From: Melieria omissa
Taxonomy: Eukaryota; Arthropoda; Insecta; Diptera; Ulidiidae
DNA: 64,000 nucleotides
NCBI GenBank assembly: GCA_963971225.1
Contig: OZ020267.1
Span: 49,857,993-49,921,992, forward strand
Reading direction: 5' to 3'
Shown here: positions 13,491-23,890 of the stretch, one piece after another
Layout of the letters: every line of letters starts with the position of its first letter
Numbering within the stretch: position 1 is the first letter of the stretch
Made by a program: the position numbers and the translations under genes
The notes under the pieces: generated by a model
Databases searched by the model: none
What the model was told of the DNA's origin: nothing
The model's input: the letters and a program-made list of their open reading frames with translations, nothing else

Positions 13491-14271
13491 ATGGCCAAAC
13501 TCCATAAAGCGCGTTTCAGGCGTTCGGGGTTTGTCGGGTTATGGCGTTTCTCGCGTTATTCGCGTTGGAAATGGTCAAACTCCATAAAGCGCGTTTCACG
13601 CGTCAGCTTCTTCTTCTTACGTCAGTTGATGCTAATTTTTAATTGGCAAACTGCTGATTGATTTCGTTGTGAATTGTGAAAAACAACGAAATGAAATTGC
13701 TATACGACGTTATAGACTTTGTAGAATTTACTGATTTCATTTTAAACACATTAAATGCATATCGAACATTGCAAAAAATAAAAAAAAGATTCAGTTGAAT
13801 TCAATTTGTAGCAATTTATTTCACAGGGATGAGCAAAATTCGATCGACAACAAATAAGCTATCGAATTTCCAATACAGCGAAGACTAAGTTTCGTCTGTC
13901 AAAGAATTATGCTAATTTTTACGAATTTCTCCACATTCTATGTTAAAATATTGAATTTCAAATGTTTCTGAAATGTATTTAATAGCTTTCGTGTAAAATA
14001 AATGCATCCGACATTTGCGATAACACAAGTTTGTTATCGGCATTACCATTTAACCACATAATGTATGACATCTTTAGGAGCTCTGTCAGCTGTTTGACGT
14101 CGTTTAGCGAGAAACGCGAGAGAAAGTTGAAAATAGTTCAACTTTTGCCGCGTTTCGGGCTTAGTCATGGAGTTTGCTTCATACAAATACACTGATTCAA
14201 CTTTTTCTCGAAACACGAGAAACGCCAAACACAACGATACGCCTGCAACGCGCTTTATGGAGTTTGGCCAT
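13491..14271. mobile_element. Inverted-repeat element with duplicated terminal blocks
   Basis: The left end ATGGCCAAACTCCATAAAGC followed by GCGTT is repeated inverted at 14247-14271. Similarity continues inward through a block with GGCGTTTCTCG (left) against CGAGAAACGCC (right). A second, direct copy of the terminal block lies at 13571-13599, and a weaker partner block lies at about 14095-14180. The middle (13620-14090) is AT-rich and non-coding. The compound ends resemble fold-back-type elements. No family can be named from this sequence. Confidence 0.6.
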
Positions 14272-14931
14272 TAAAGCGCTGCCGACGCCTCGTCTACGAC
14301 TTGCAGAAATGGCAAAAACGGAATAATACAAATTGCAAAAATCAACGATCAGCGGGGACTTTGAGTCTGAAATTTCCAATCGCTGCAATTAGCGCAGCGC
14401 TCGATGGTGAACGCCGGCGCTGCAGTGCGGTGCGGAGCGGGCTATCGCGCGACAAAGTCGGCAGTTGCGCAGCATAAATTTCCGCGGCTCCGGGGCGCAA
14501 ATATGCTAGTTCCACATTAGCCGACCGCCGTCTGTCGGCTCAGCAATATTCAATAATTACGTATTCGCTTCCTCACCAGAGCTCGTTGCCTGGCGCACAG
14601 CGCGTGAGCGCTACTGCGCGTCTGGCTGGGCCGACGTAACATAGTGCGACAGATAAGATAACAATTTGCGACGTAATAGCAGTTTCATTATTATTACTAT
14701 TAGGTACTTATTAATAATGCAGGTTTCTAATGCCGTTAGAATATTGCCCACTTTGCCGCTCAACATGTCAATATTTGCATTAGGATTCGCGGATGGCGAT
14801 GGATGCGACTATCTGGATTTGACATATTAGCCGATCTAGTGGTTTTTGTAAACATTTATAAACTGAGTTCTAAACCTCATTTGCATTTGTTATTACTTAA
14901 AAAATCGAAAACGTTTTTGGATGGTACTCAC
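14272..14931. other. Probable intron 3' of the exon (minus strand)
   Basis: Lies directly downstream, in minus-strand sense, of the splice donor GTGAGT at 14926-14931. GC content is higher around 14390-14640. No further exon could be recognised. Confidence 0.4.
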
Positions 14932-15116
14932 TTGTGCGGTGGCGTTAAGGACGATGGCACGTCAATACTGTGTGATGTTGCGCGGCGTCGATCACCGCTA
15001 CCCATATCGGCCAGACGTGCGAAATCCGTGTCACGTTCCTGATCGGCCAAGCGTGCAGAACGCCGCGATTCGAGCAGACGTACCTCTTCCAGACGCTTTT
15101 TCAGTTCAATGGGATC
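14932..15116 (-). CDS. Internal coding exon of an unidentified minus-strand gene
   Basis: Read on the minus strand, a polypyrimidine tract and CAG acceptor (CATCTCTCTTGCAG) end at 15117. A 185-bp open segment follows, then a textbook donor, GTGAGTACC, starting at 14931. The exon starts in phase 0, encodes 61 residues plus two bases of a split Lys codon, and has no stop. It begins DPIELKKRLEEVRLLESRR, which is charged and helix-forming and looks like a short coiled coil. It then turns polar and Ser/Pro/Thr-rich, including an RRRATSHS stretch of the kind seen at basophilic kinase sites. Codon use is GC-rich at third positions, unlike the flanking DNA. This suggests a cytoplasmic scaffold or signalling protein, but I do not recognise the family. 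No neighbouring exon was found, so the flanking introns may be very large. Confidence is in the exon, not in a function. Confidence 0.7.
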
Positions 15117-15532
15117 CTGCAAGAGAGATGCACTCAGATATAGCAACACGTAATAACAGCTTTGAAAGGAAAGTTGACAGTCTAATCATTTCTCTTATCT
15201 CTGGTGACATTTGGACAAAGTATTTCAATAAATGGTTGAACAAACGTATGATTCATGATGTTATAAAAGTTTAAAGTGGCTTAAGCACAAAAGAACTCGC
15301 TATTGGGAATTGCCCAAAGTATTTAATAACTCAATGAAATTTAGCCAAATTAGTGAAGTGTTGGAAATAATTTTTCAAAGTCATATTATTTTTCAACTCT
15401 TTAATGTGTCAGAAAAGCAATTCTACACAATTACACAATGTAATAATACTGTCTTCAAACATGGCATCAATAAAAAATTAATACTTTGATACACTTATTG
15501 CAAACATCAACGATACTATAAGGAACACAATG
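15117..15532. other. Probable intron 5' of the exon (minus strand)
   Basis: AT-rich sequence upstream of the exon in minus-strand sense. It carries the pyrimidine tract and a possible branch point (CTGAG, near 15131-15140) next to the acceptor. No other feature is seen. Confidence 0.45.
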
Positions 15533-15739
15533 CTGTCGTGTCTGGGTATAGTGAACACCCTATATAGTGAACACCTCGGTATAATGAACACCCAAATTTT
15601 GACAAGCAAAAAACAAAAAGTGTATTTTGAGCATATAAAACGAGTTTTTGAACAAGAATGTTCACCTTGATATAGTAAACAACCTCAATACTGTGAACAA
15701 GCCTTGCAATAATTAGTTCACTATATCCAGACACGACTG
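15533..15739. mobile_element. pogo/Tigger-like MITE with TATAGTGAACAC subterminal repeats
   Basis: The right end, read inverted, starts TA-CAGTCGTGTCTGGATATAG. The left end has the same sequence with two substitutions (TG-CTGTCGTGTCTGGGTATAG). Several copies of TATAGTGAACA-type motifs sit just inside both ends, as expected of transposase-binding sites. An intact TA follows the right end at 15740-15741, and the left TA appears to have become TG. No transposase is encoded in the 207 bp. A second copy lies at 40286. A CAGT start with TA target fits the pogo/Tigger branch of Tc1/mariner; that placement is inference. Confidence 0.75.
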
Positions 15740-16090
15740 TACATTTTCATAGCTTGCCGGGTTGCGTTTAGCAACATGTAACTTTGTTCGAAAAAGAGGC
15801 AACAGGCGTTTTGGAAAACGCTCATAAGTATACAAAACACAGACTGTGTAACAGGAATGAGGTGAAAAAAGTTCTAAAGTGTGGGCATCCCGTTAAAGAT
15901 CCGAGAATCATCTGACAGGACCTAAAATTAAAATCTGAGCAGAAGAAAAATCTTTGAAAAAATAAACAAATTTTAACACAAATATTGAATATAAAAATTT
16001 ACACAGTCAAACACACTTAAATAAAACAAAAAGTAAAATAATCTCCCAGGAACTACAACTCGACAGCAAAATAATTTAAAATACCATTAA

Positions 16091-16326
16091 CCGTAGATCG
16101 AGCTTCAAAAAAAATTATGGAATCTTATATATACAAAGGAGAGAATTATAAATTTTCAATTTTCTCAAGACCTTTTTCTTAAAAAAGTGTGAAAGATTTT
16201 TTTAAACAAGCATAATCCCAACACAACAAAGTCACAAAGAATGCGTCAATTAATTTTATCCTGAAAAAAGTTATAATAAAACAAAAAACCAAATGTATCA
16301 TTTTTGATACAAAGCTCGATCTACGG
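16091..16326. mobile_element. TTAA-flanked MITE (TIR CCGTAGATCGAGCTT)
   Basis: A perfect 15-bp inverted repeat, CCGTAGATCGAGCTT, bounds 236 bp of AT-rich non-coding DNA. Both sides carry TTAA (16087-16090 and 16327-16330), the target duplication typical of piggyBac-superfamily elements. There is no transposase, so any movement would have depended on a partner in trans. The ends lack the CCC start of the other TTAA elements in this window. Confidence 0.8.
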
Positions 16327-16330
16327 TTAA

Positions 16331-18624
16331 AATTTGCCTTATTTTGCTTATTTAAATACTATGCGCACTTGACGGAGTGTGAAAGCAAATTTCTAGGAGG
16401 GAAGGACCACCAAACCCTTGTTTGGAGTTTTAGGAAATTTGCTCACCTCTGGCTTTCGCCACTGGCACACGGTCTGCACTGTTTGCAAAACACCTTTTGA
16501 GTAATTTTGAAAAATCCACTAAATTTATATGAAAAGTCTCGCCACCAACTGTCAATCAGCGGTGCTGCTTATTTCACTTTCTTCACACTCGTTGCGCAAA
16601 TCCTTTACGACTTTGAATATTTTCACTTTAGTGGCAGCACAGACAAACTGCAATTTTATTGTTTTTGCAATTTTTAGATTTATTTATTTTTCCCACTACA
16701 CTATGAATTTCAGTTAATATTGCTCATCTGCTGACATTAAAATAGAATTTTCCGCACACGAGCGGTGTAGTTTTTGACTCGAAGTCAAAATCAAATGAAT
16801 TTGCACGGCGGCAATCGGGGGGTAGAGCAGGCCGTTTCTAGCTACTTGCGAACAAATCAATTTTGCTATTCTGCATTCCTGCACATATTTTTCAATTTTA
16901 GCGAATTTTCTGCTTTTGCTGCGCGCATTTAAAAAATACACTCGAAACACGCACCGACAGACGGAAAAAATTGCACAAGTAAAACCCGCGTTTGATAAAA
17001 AAATTCACTGTACACTTTCGAGTGAATTTGTGGCGATGAGGCGCGGGCGGACGTATTGTAAATTGCAAAATTCGCACTTGTCGCACGAAATTGTGTCACT
17101 GCTCGGGCAAGAAGTAGCACACGCGGCACACAAAACCACACTGTCGTAGTTGTTGCGGCTGGCCGATGTTGTTGCTGTTGAATGTGCGTTTAATTGGTAC
17201 AAAACGCCGGCCGGTAAACGACAAATGCAATCCGCGCGACGTTTTGGTCTCAGGGTCGGCGACGCGTTGTTGCGTTATTTTCACTGCGGCTGTTGCGTTT
17301 GTCACTTGTGCACTATTGTTGCACTTGGATATTGAGGCTACTAGGCGCCGTTTCTATATTTAGCCGCGAATTTGCAGTTTGAATATTTAATGAAATTAGT
17401 TAGACGGAATTTATGTAATGCATCCGAAATCTCTATGTTCTCTTTTCTCTAAATTTTGTCGAACAATTTCCAAGTTTGTATTTGAGAGGCGTGCGATTTT
17501 CGAAGATTTTACACTTTTGTTCACAATCGACAGACGGTCTGGTGTGACCGCTCGATGTCTCACTCAAAGCGCAACTGTTGTTGGGTATTTTTGGACTTTC
17601 TGTTTGTGGTGCCGGTCGTCAGCGTCACCGGTGACACCCCAGCAACTGCTCTGCCTCACAGAATAAGCCGCGAATGACTGCAAAAAGTCCACAACTGGCT
17701 GTTGTTCCGGCTGCCGAAAATAGAATTCCAACACAGCTGGCCGGTTGGCTGGTAAGTTAGCTGATCGATGGGTTGTTGGCTTGTCTCGCGTGCGGCCACA
17801 GCGCTACTAAATGCCGCTAGCGCTACTCGCTGGTGCCAGCCAAGTTTACCGAGTGTTTCGTTTCGTTCTTCGCGCACGAGCGTACGAGCGACCAGATATA
17901 ATACAAATAATAATTTTAATATTGCACTGTGTGTTGTGTCGATTCGATACGACCGGGGGCGCTCCGCTGGTTTGGCGGCGTTGACGTGTGGACGGTTCGC
18001 GCGCGCATTCAAGAATGATTCTGAAAGATACTCTCGCCGCGCGTTGGCCCGGCAAGTTGCTCGCCGCCACTCGTTGGCGCTGCGAATCGGCTTCAGTCGT
18101 TTTGGGGCGAATGTGGCGTCGTTGCAGCCTTTGTTGTCGGCATGGTTGCGGCTGTTGTTGTTACTATCGGTGGTGGCGGCGACAGCGGCGCCGGCTGCTC
18201 ATCACGAGTGGAGAGCGTTTTCGGCTCGTTTGTTTTTATTTTTACCTTTGTTGGCTCCTCTGCGTTCGTCGTCATTCATTTTACTTGTTATGTCGTTTGT
18301 TTATTTCGCTCTTCTCCGGCTTTTGCATTTTCCATTCCGCTGGTTTTCGTTGCCGCTTGCCACGTTCCGCATTCGCCCGCCGTCGACGCTGCGCAGCGTT
18401 TGTTTATGTAAGTTTCTGGTTTTGCACTTTGCCTGGCGGCATTTCAGCCCGGCGACATGTGTGCCGACTTCTTGCGTCCCTCACACAGGTAGTTGGGCCG
18501 CGGCAGCCACTGTTAGCTGTACCACGCGAGCACCAGCGCCCACGCACAGTGGCAATGTGGGGCGCTGTAATCTTGAACCTTTTTGTGCTGCAGCCGCACC
18601 CCGCTCACTCCACACAACCATGCA
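16331..18624. other. Non-coding DNA with a GC-rich stretch (about 17.0-18.6 kb)
   Basis: From about 17.0 kb the base composition rises and CG dinucleotides become frequent. Long frames arise on both strands as a result, including 286 codons at 17768-18628 and 223 codons at 17988-18659 in overlapping plus frames. They are rich in Arg, Ala, Leu, Ser and Cys, overlap each other, and have no recognisable domain or splice structure. I read them as by-products of composition. A promoter or 5' untranslated region is possible but unproven. Confidence 0.4.
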
Positions 18625-18721
18625 TTAACACTAGAAAGACCGACGGAAATTTTCCATAACCTAGAAAGACCACAGCTGTCACTTTTGACCACTAATACGG
18701 TTATAAGGGGAAATATCAATT

Positions 18722-18726
<5 letters not shown>

Positions 18727-18761
<35 letters not shown>

Positions 18762-19190
18762 GAACAAACGCGCAGGGGATGACCCCTATTAATGCGAGGT
18801 ATTGCGTTGGTTCAGGAAGGATATAAAGGTTAGGAGATAGGGTTGAGAGTGAAGTGGTTATGGACTCTTGCCTTGAACCCATCGAGATCATAAGTGCTGG
18901 GGAAGATATCCGCAGGGAGACCATTCCACAGCCGCGCTGTGCGGGCCAGAAACGAACTTTCTCTGTAATGCGTAGTGCGCTGGAACATCGTTTCAACGTG
19001 GAATGCATGGGCGCCAGTGTTCAAACGGGTTGCCCGTGGGAATACCCGGAGTGATGGCATCAAACTGCTCATCTCCACTGAGCAATTGCCGAAAAAGTAT
19101 CGGTAAAACAACACCACACACGCCACGTTTCGACGATGTTCCAAGGAGTCAATAGAGCTGGATGCCCTACTGTCCACTATAAGTTTAATC
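18727..19190 (-). mobile_element. 5'-truncated LINE (non-LTR retrotransposon) with poly(A) tail
   Basis: A run of 29 T at 18727-18755 is the A tail of an element on the minus strand. Upstream of it, in minus sense, lies the last part of a reverse-transcriptase ORF, and the copy stops near 19190. Truncation at the 5' end with a long A tail is the hallmark of target-primed reverse transcription. The tail is still a pure A run, so the insertion is probably not ancient. Target duplications could not be fixed by eye. Confidence 0.8.
18830..19177 (-). pseudogene. C-terminal end of a LINE reverse transcriptase ORF
   Basis: 115 codons are open to the natural stop at 18830. The sequence has the recurring LINE C-terminal signature: SLEHRRNVACVVLFYRYFFG near the start, then RTARLWNGLPADIFPSTYDL and GFKARVHNHF near the end. 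In full-length elements this segment follows the polymerase domain. The polymerase itself, including its catalytic motifs, is missing. The apparent Met start is internal and not a real start. The LINE clade cannot be decided from this fragment. Confidence 0.75.
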
Positions 19191-19536
19191 CCCTAAAAAT
19201 TAATATTGTTTTAGATCGCGAGTATATAAAGGGTGTCCCAACAGAGAAACATTGCAATGATATTGTTTTACAATGCAATTGAGTTTTAGAAGCAATGTCT
19301 TATTTGCACTCATATTTACAATTTCAAGCAAATCGTCGTTTATTTAGCTTGCGATCAAAATAGCCGAATTTGGTCTTTCTAGGTATATCCACTGATAATT
19401 CGAAAAGTACACATCGGATTTACCAAATTTTCCACACAATTGTAGAACTCGATAAAAAAGTCACTAAAGCAAAAGTTGATGGAAGTAATAAAAGTAAAAA
19501 CCATCAAAATGACTGCAATAGTGTTTCTGGTGTTAA

Positions 19537-19778
19537 CCCATTCGAGACCGATTGCACACCGTGTGTGCAATTGATTTACGAGGCTATAAGACAGTAATGT
19601 GCAATTATCAGTTATTCTGAGTAAACTAGTCGTCGAAATAAGATTTTTCTGGAACTAATGAAATCTGTAAAGTACAGGAAAACAAAATTTGGCATTGGTT
19701 TTATTGTGTACAGTACAAAGAAAAATGCAATTTCGCTCCTGTCGACCTTGTTCGAAAAAAATCGTCATCTCGAATGTG
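19537..19778. mobile_element. TTAA-flanked MITE, CCCATTCGAGAC family, copy 1
   Basis: Bounded by TTAA at 19533-19536 and 19779-19782. The ends are CCCATTCGAGACC and, inverted, a diverged form of the same. About 220 bp are shared with copy 2 at 53871-54093 through most of the length, except for an extra 15-20 nt near the left end. No coding capacity. Placed with piggyBac-type elements on the TTAA target and CCC start. Confidence 0.8.
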
Positions 19779-19782
19779 TTAA

Positions 19783-21755
19783 AGGAACTTCAAATTCGGT
19801 TTAAGAGAGTTTTCTTTCCGTGAATTTTGAAAATTACATTTAAATTAAGTTATTTTTTGTGGTTTGTCAATAATTCACATCTTCACTTTTAAAAATTCAA
19901 CTACAGTTCATAATTGACTGAATTAAACCAAACGGTACCTGAGAGAAAACCAAATTTATCTGCCTGCAACTTTTCGTTTGTACCATAAAAAATATAAAAT
20001 AAATATGCGATAATATTCGATTCGAGGAAATACGTATTTCTTGTCACAGCAATGTCCAATGTGCAATCATTCTTTTTGTTTTGCGTTATTTCAAAAGTTG
20101 AATTCTGTTGCATTTCATTGCATTTTGTCTGAAATATGCAGAGTTTGACAAAAAGTCAGTGTTTGATAAAAAAGATATTATTCTGAAATAGAAGAAAATA
20201 AAATTCTAAAAATCTTTTACGGGCTCCCAAAAAAATTTGCAAATTTATTGGAAATGAAGATTTAATTTTGATTTTGTATGTAATTTTATAAGATTGTTTT
20301 AACTACAAAATTATGATTTGTATCCCATTAACGTCACAGAAGATGTGACAGTAAAATGTAAATAAAAAATCAGTTATGGCTCACTCGTCGGTAGAAATAA
20401 CATGACATGAAGGAAGAACAACCTTTTTACGGTTCAGCACCCTCAGAACGAAGACTTTACGACTTGTGTGCATGTACAATTAGTGCCACTTTGTTATTTA
20501 GACGGATTAACAAAGATGATCTACTCAGCTTATTTAGCGGCTGAAATTGGTTTGAACCTTGAACTCTAGTCGATTTTACGTGCAAGAAGACACTCGCAGT
20601 GACAATTTCCCATGTAAGCAGTTGCCGGCAAAGTTGACACTGATGATTGAGTACGCGGAGAGTAAAGAAATACTCCCTACTAACTACGAATTAAATGTTG
20701 CGTGCGCCACTTTTGCGTAATTAATTTAATGACTTTTAATCATATGCTTAACAAGTCCCGTTTTAATCTGATAAACCTGTATTTGTAATTATATTAGAGC
20801 TTGATGGTTCCTTAATGATTTTTGGGCTTTTCAGATTTATTTATTACATTAAATTGATCAGTGTGCTGAACGGCTCAAATGTAAACAGATGATTAAGAGT
20901 TATTTAAAAAAAAACTGGTTATTACTAATTTCAAAGAGCTAAAACATCTATCGCGCAACTTGTCTGATTTTGCTACTTTTGTATTCATGATTTCAAGAAA
21001 GCATAAACAAAATGCCACGATTTGGAGTAGCAGCGTCAATCCGCCCGTTGTCGACAGCCAGAATGAAGCAACTCCTCACAGTTGACCATTTACGCAGTTA
21101 ATGCTTCACGTTATGCTAATTTATGGGTCTTGGCGCGTTAACCTTGATTAATATTTCAATAACAGCGAGGCGGCCTCTGACAGTTATGTTAGGCGTCAGT
21201 GTGCGTTAGGCAGTGCGTACGGCCAACTACACAAAAAAACGGCTGGCCGGCCGTTTGCGCAACCAGCAAAGCCGAGTCTTTGCGGCACTGGTTGGCATTG
21301 TGCGGCCCATTGAATGTTGCGGTCGTGTGGCTAAACAGCAAACGGAAAACGAAAATTGCGGCTTTGTCTACGTATCACAAGTGAATAACATAGATATAGA
21401 AGTAGATAAGTGGCAACGGAGTGCGATGCGGCCACTAAAACTGTTTTTGTAAAAATGTTTTCGTACTAAACTATGATACACTAAAAAAAAAAAAATTATA
21501 TTCGTTTATGAAATTTTCACAATTTGTTCAAAACACTTGTTCATTGTCAGCGAAAACGGCTTTGTACCAAAAACTGATTAAAAAAGTGGATCGGTCTTGA
21601 CGGCCTTTCTTGTACGATGCCCGACTTTTTTGGGTTTTTCATTATTATTAATTATTAATTAAATTAATTAATTAAATTATTAATTTCGGGTTTTCACTTT
21701 CGGCAAAAAAATCATAATTAAAGCAAAGATGCTTCATGACCGCATTAGTACAAGG
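19783..21755. other. Non-coding AT-rich DNA
   Basis: No recognisable exon, RNA gene or bounded element. There is a 13-nt A run near 21484-21496 and a low-complexity AT block, mostly TTAAT/ATTAA units, at about 21645-21690. Confidence 0.6.
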
Positions 21756-22685
21756 CACAGTGATTCGACTCCATACAACCGCGGGACAAAATTAGAAGGT
21801 GTGGTCCGTTCTTCATCAAATTTGGTATACTAGTTAAATGGTCTGCTGAATTGAAATCTTCATTTGGTTTTTCTTAAACTTTTGTAGTTTGACAATGTTT
21901 GTGACTTAAATTTGCAATTTTCGTCATTTTTGGTGAGCTACAGCACAGCAGTGTTGGCTAGATTTTTCAGATTTTACATTTAATCGGTAACGTCAACATT
22001 GATTATTCCAAAGAGTAACAGAAATTGTCTTAGGACCCTCTGGATTTGCAATAAAAACGATAATAATAGATGTATGTTTTGCATTTTTGCAGATTTTATC
22101 ATTTTTCGTGCTGATTGCATACTTTTGGGCATAAATAAAATAAATTTTGTCGAAAAATACGTGTTTCAAATTGAATTATTTTCTGAGATCGCAAGATATC
22201 GGAGGATATAATTACATTATCCAACAAAGAAAGAGTGCTTCTTAAAATAAAAAAAATCCAGGAACATACTTTCACATACTTTTTAGATATTTTCCTCTAA
22301 GTTTTGCCAATTTTCAGATTTTTAATTTTGAAAAATATTTTGAATTAAAAGTGATGTAAAGCCTCAATTTTGCAAATTTTGAGAAAACATTAAAAGCGAA
22401 AATGGCCACATCATTTCTTAGTCTATAGTTTAAGCAACTTCTTGGTAACCATGTATTTTTACAATTTTTTTTACTCAATAGACTAAAAACCAGAAAATAT
22501 GAGTCTTAATTTTTTTGAAAAAAAAATTTCAACTTGGAGCCGCTTTTGCGCAGACACTAATTGATTTTTTGCACAGAGTTTTTGCGGTTTTCTTAGCTGG
22601 AGTTTTTTCTTTCAAGTGACATCAAAATCGTGAAATTCTGAGACCATAAATTTTTTGAATTTTGTCTATGAAACGAATCACTGTG
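21756..22685. mobile_element. 930-bp DNA element with CACAGTG ends (Transib-like candidate)
   Basis: Both ends start CACAGTGATTCG (21756-21767; inverted at 22674-22685). Flanking 5-mers are CAAGG (21751-21755) and CATGG (22686-22690), a possible 5-bp target duplication with one change. An ACAAAATT block follows at 23 nt from the left heptamer (21786-21793) and at 13 nt from the right heptamer (inverted, 22658-22665). CAC-starting ends and 5-bp duplications are known for Transib elements, the relatives of RAG. The interior is AT-rich with no transposase frame. The Transib assignment is inference; the ends themselves are directly visible. Confidence 0.5.
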
Positions 22686-23193
22686 CATGGGGACGAAATA
22701 TACACAGTTTCTCTTGGTAAATTACTCATGTTTCGTAACATATACTTTACATGAAAAATTTATATTTTTTGATACTAATTAAATAAAATTGAATTTAAAA
22801 AGATTCGAAAAATCGTACATTCAAAATGATCTAGTAATGTAGACCCCCCAGATAATGTCGCCAATATTCAACACCAAATTTTCAGTGTGTGGTCTGAACG
22901 AGTTTTTGCTGAATATTTGTTTTGTTCGGCGCTCTGATAAGCCGCATGACAAACTGTGCATATTTATCATCGGAACGCACTTGGCACTTCTTCGGCGTGT
23001 GATAACAGCTTGCGGTCGCGGCTTAGAAACAACAACACAGCAATCTAGAAACTAAAATATTTAGCGACCCTGAGAAATTGGCTGGTCTCACGCGCTGGCA
23101 GGCGCAAGAATGCCCACAAAGCGATTGGCGCAGCCTGAGTATCAGCTGCGGTGAGCGGGCAGCGCTTGAAGGCTTTATCGCGGAAATACATAC

Positions 23194-23216
23194 TGCATAC
23201 ATACATACATACATGT
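23194..23216. repeat. (CATA)n microsatellite
   Basis: About five CATA units followed by CATGTATGC. A simple repeat. Confidence 0.85.
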
Positions 23217-23828
23217 ATGCATACGTTCACATTTACTCATGGCAAATACAACGCGCACTATCGAAACTCGAGTCTATCGCATTGCATTATGTGACAGCCG
23301 TCAAGTGTTGAAATGGGCCAAGCCAGTTCAGTGCGACCCCACTACTGTGTCACACACATACAGACAGGTATTGTATGCCACCACAAAGGGGTCTCTGGCC
23401 ATTTGATGCGGTCCTGCGCGAGTCTGCAATGCGATCCGCGGCCGAAGTACTCCAATGTGCAAATGTGCCACTGCGCGCCATATTTCACCGCCAATTGGCA
23501 ACAGCCGCCGATAAGGCGCACACGCCGCCGAACCACGCAAAGCTCCAGCCAGGTGGATAGGCTGCCTGCACCGTCAGCTAATTGGACGTTTTGTAGCGAC
23601 AGCTGGCGCGTTACAACGGTTCGGCGCTTACAATGGCGAGCGACTACGATTCAACATGAAAAGTTTTCATGCTTTGAGGTCTCTGTATTTTTTGACTAAC
23701 GTCTCATAAATCGAGTACTTTTTCGTTGAATTTTTATGTGATTTTGAGAGAAATCTTATTCCAACTTCAACTTCAAGATGGCGTCGCCATCGACCGTCAC
23801 CGTGTAGTCATCTATGTGAATATAGCTG

Positions 23829-23890
23829 ATCTGATTCTATATTTTGACAGATGCCCTCGTGTCGCTGCCGTAGTCTATGTGTTCGGAGCT
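23829..23890. mobile_element. Partial copy of the 4463-4988 element
   Basis: From TCTGATTCTATATTTTGACA through the terminal GTCTATGTGTTCG this matches the right end of the element at 4463-4988, with a few substitutions. The sequence just upstream (23765-23815) contains a weaker, direct repeat of the same end. No matching left terminus was found, so the copy is truncated or rearranged. Confidence 0.55.

Larger units (their letters stand above)
18629..19383. mobile_element. piggyBac-type element (TIR ..CTAGAAAGACC) split by a LINE
   Basis: The left end reads TTAA-CACTAGAAAGACC (TTAA at 18625-18628). The right end, inverted, reads CCTAGAAAGACC and abuts TATA (19384-19387), perhaps a decayed TTAA. 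The start strongly resembles the well-known piggyBac terminus CCCTAGAAAGATA. The terminal motif appears a second time at 18660-18671. Without the LINE the element is only about 290 bp, so it is a MITE. The inserted LINE occupies about 18727-19190. Confidence 0.65.

Noticed and set aside
17768..18659. Longest plus-strand open frames (286 and 223 codons)
   Set aside because: Two overlapping frames in a GC-rich block, both with skewed composition and no domain or splice evidence. Stop-poor composition explains them.
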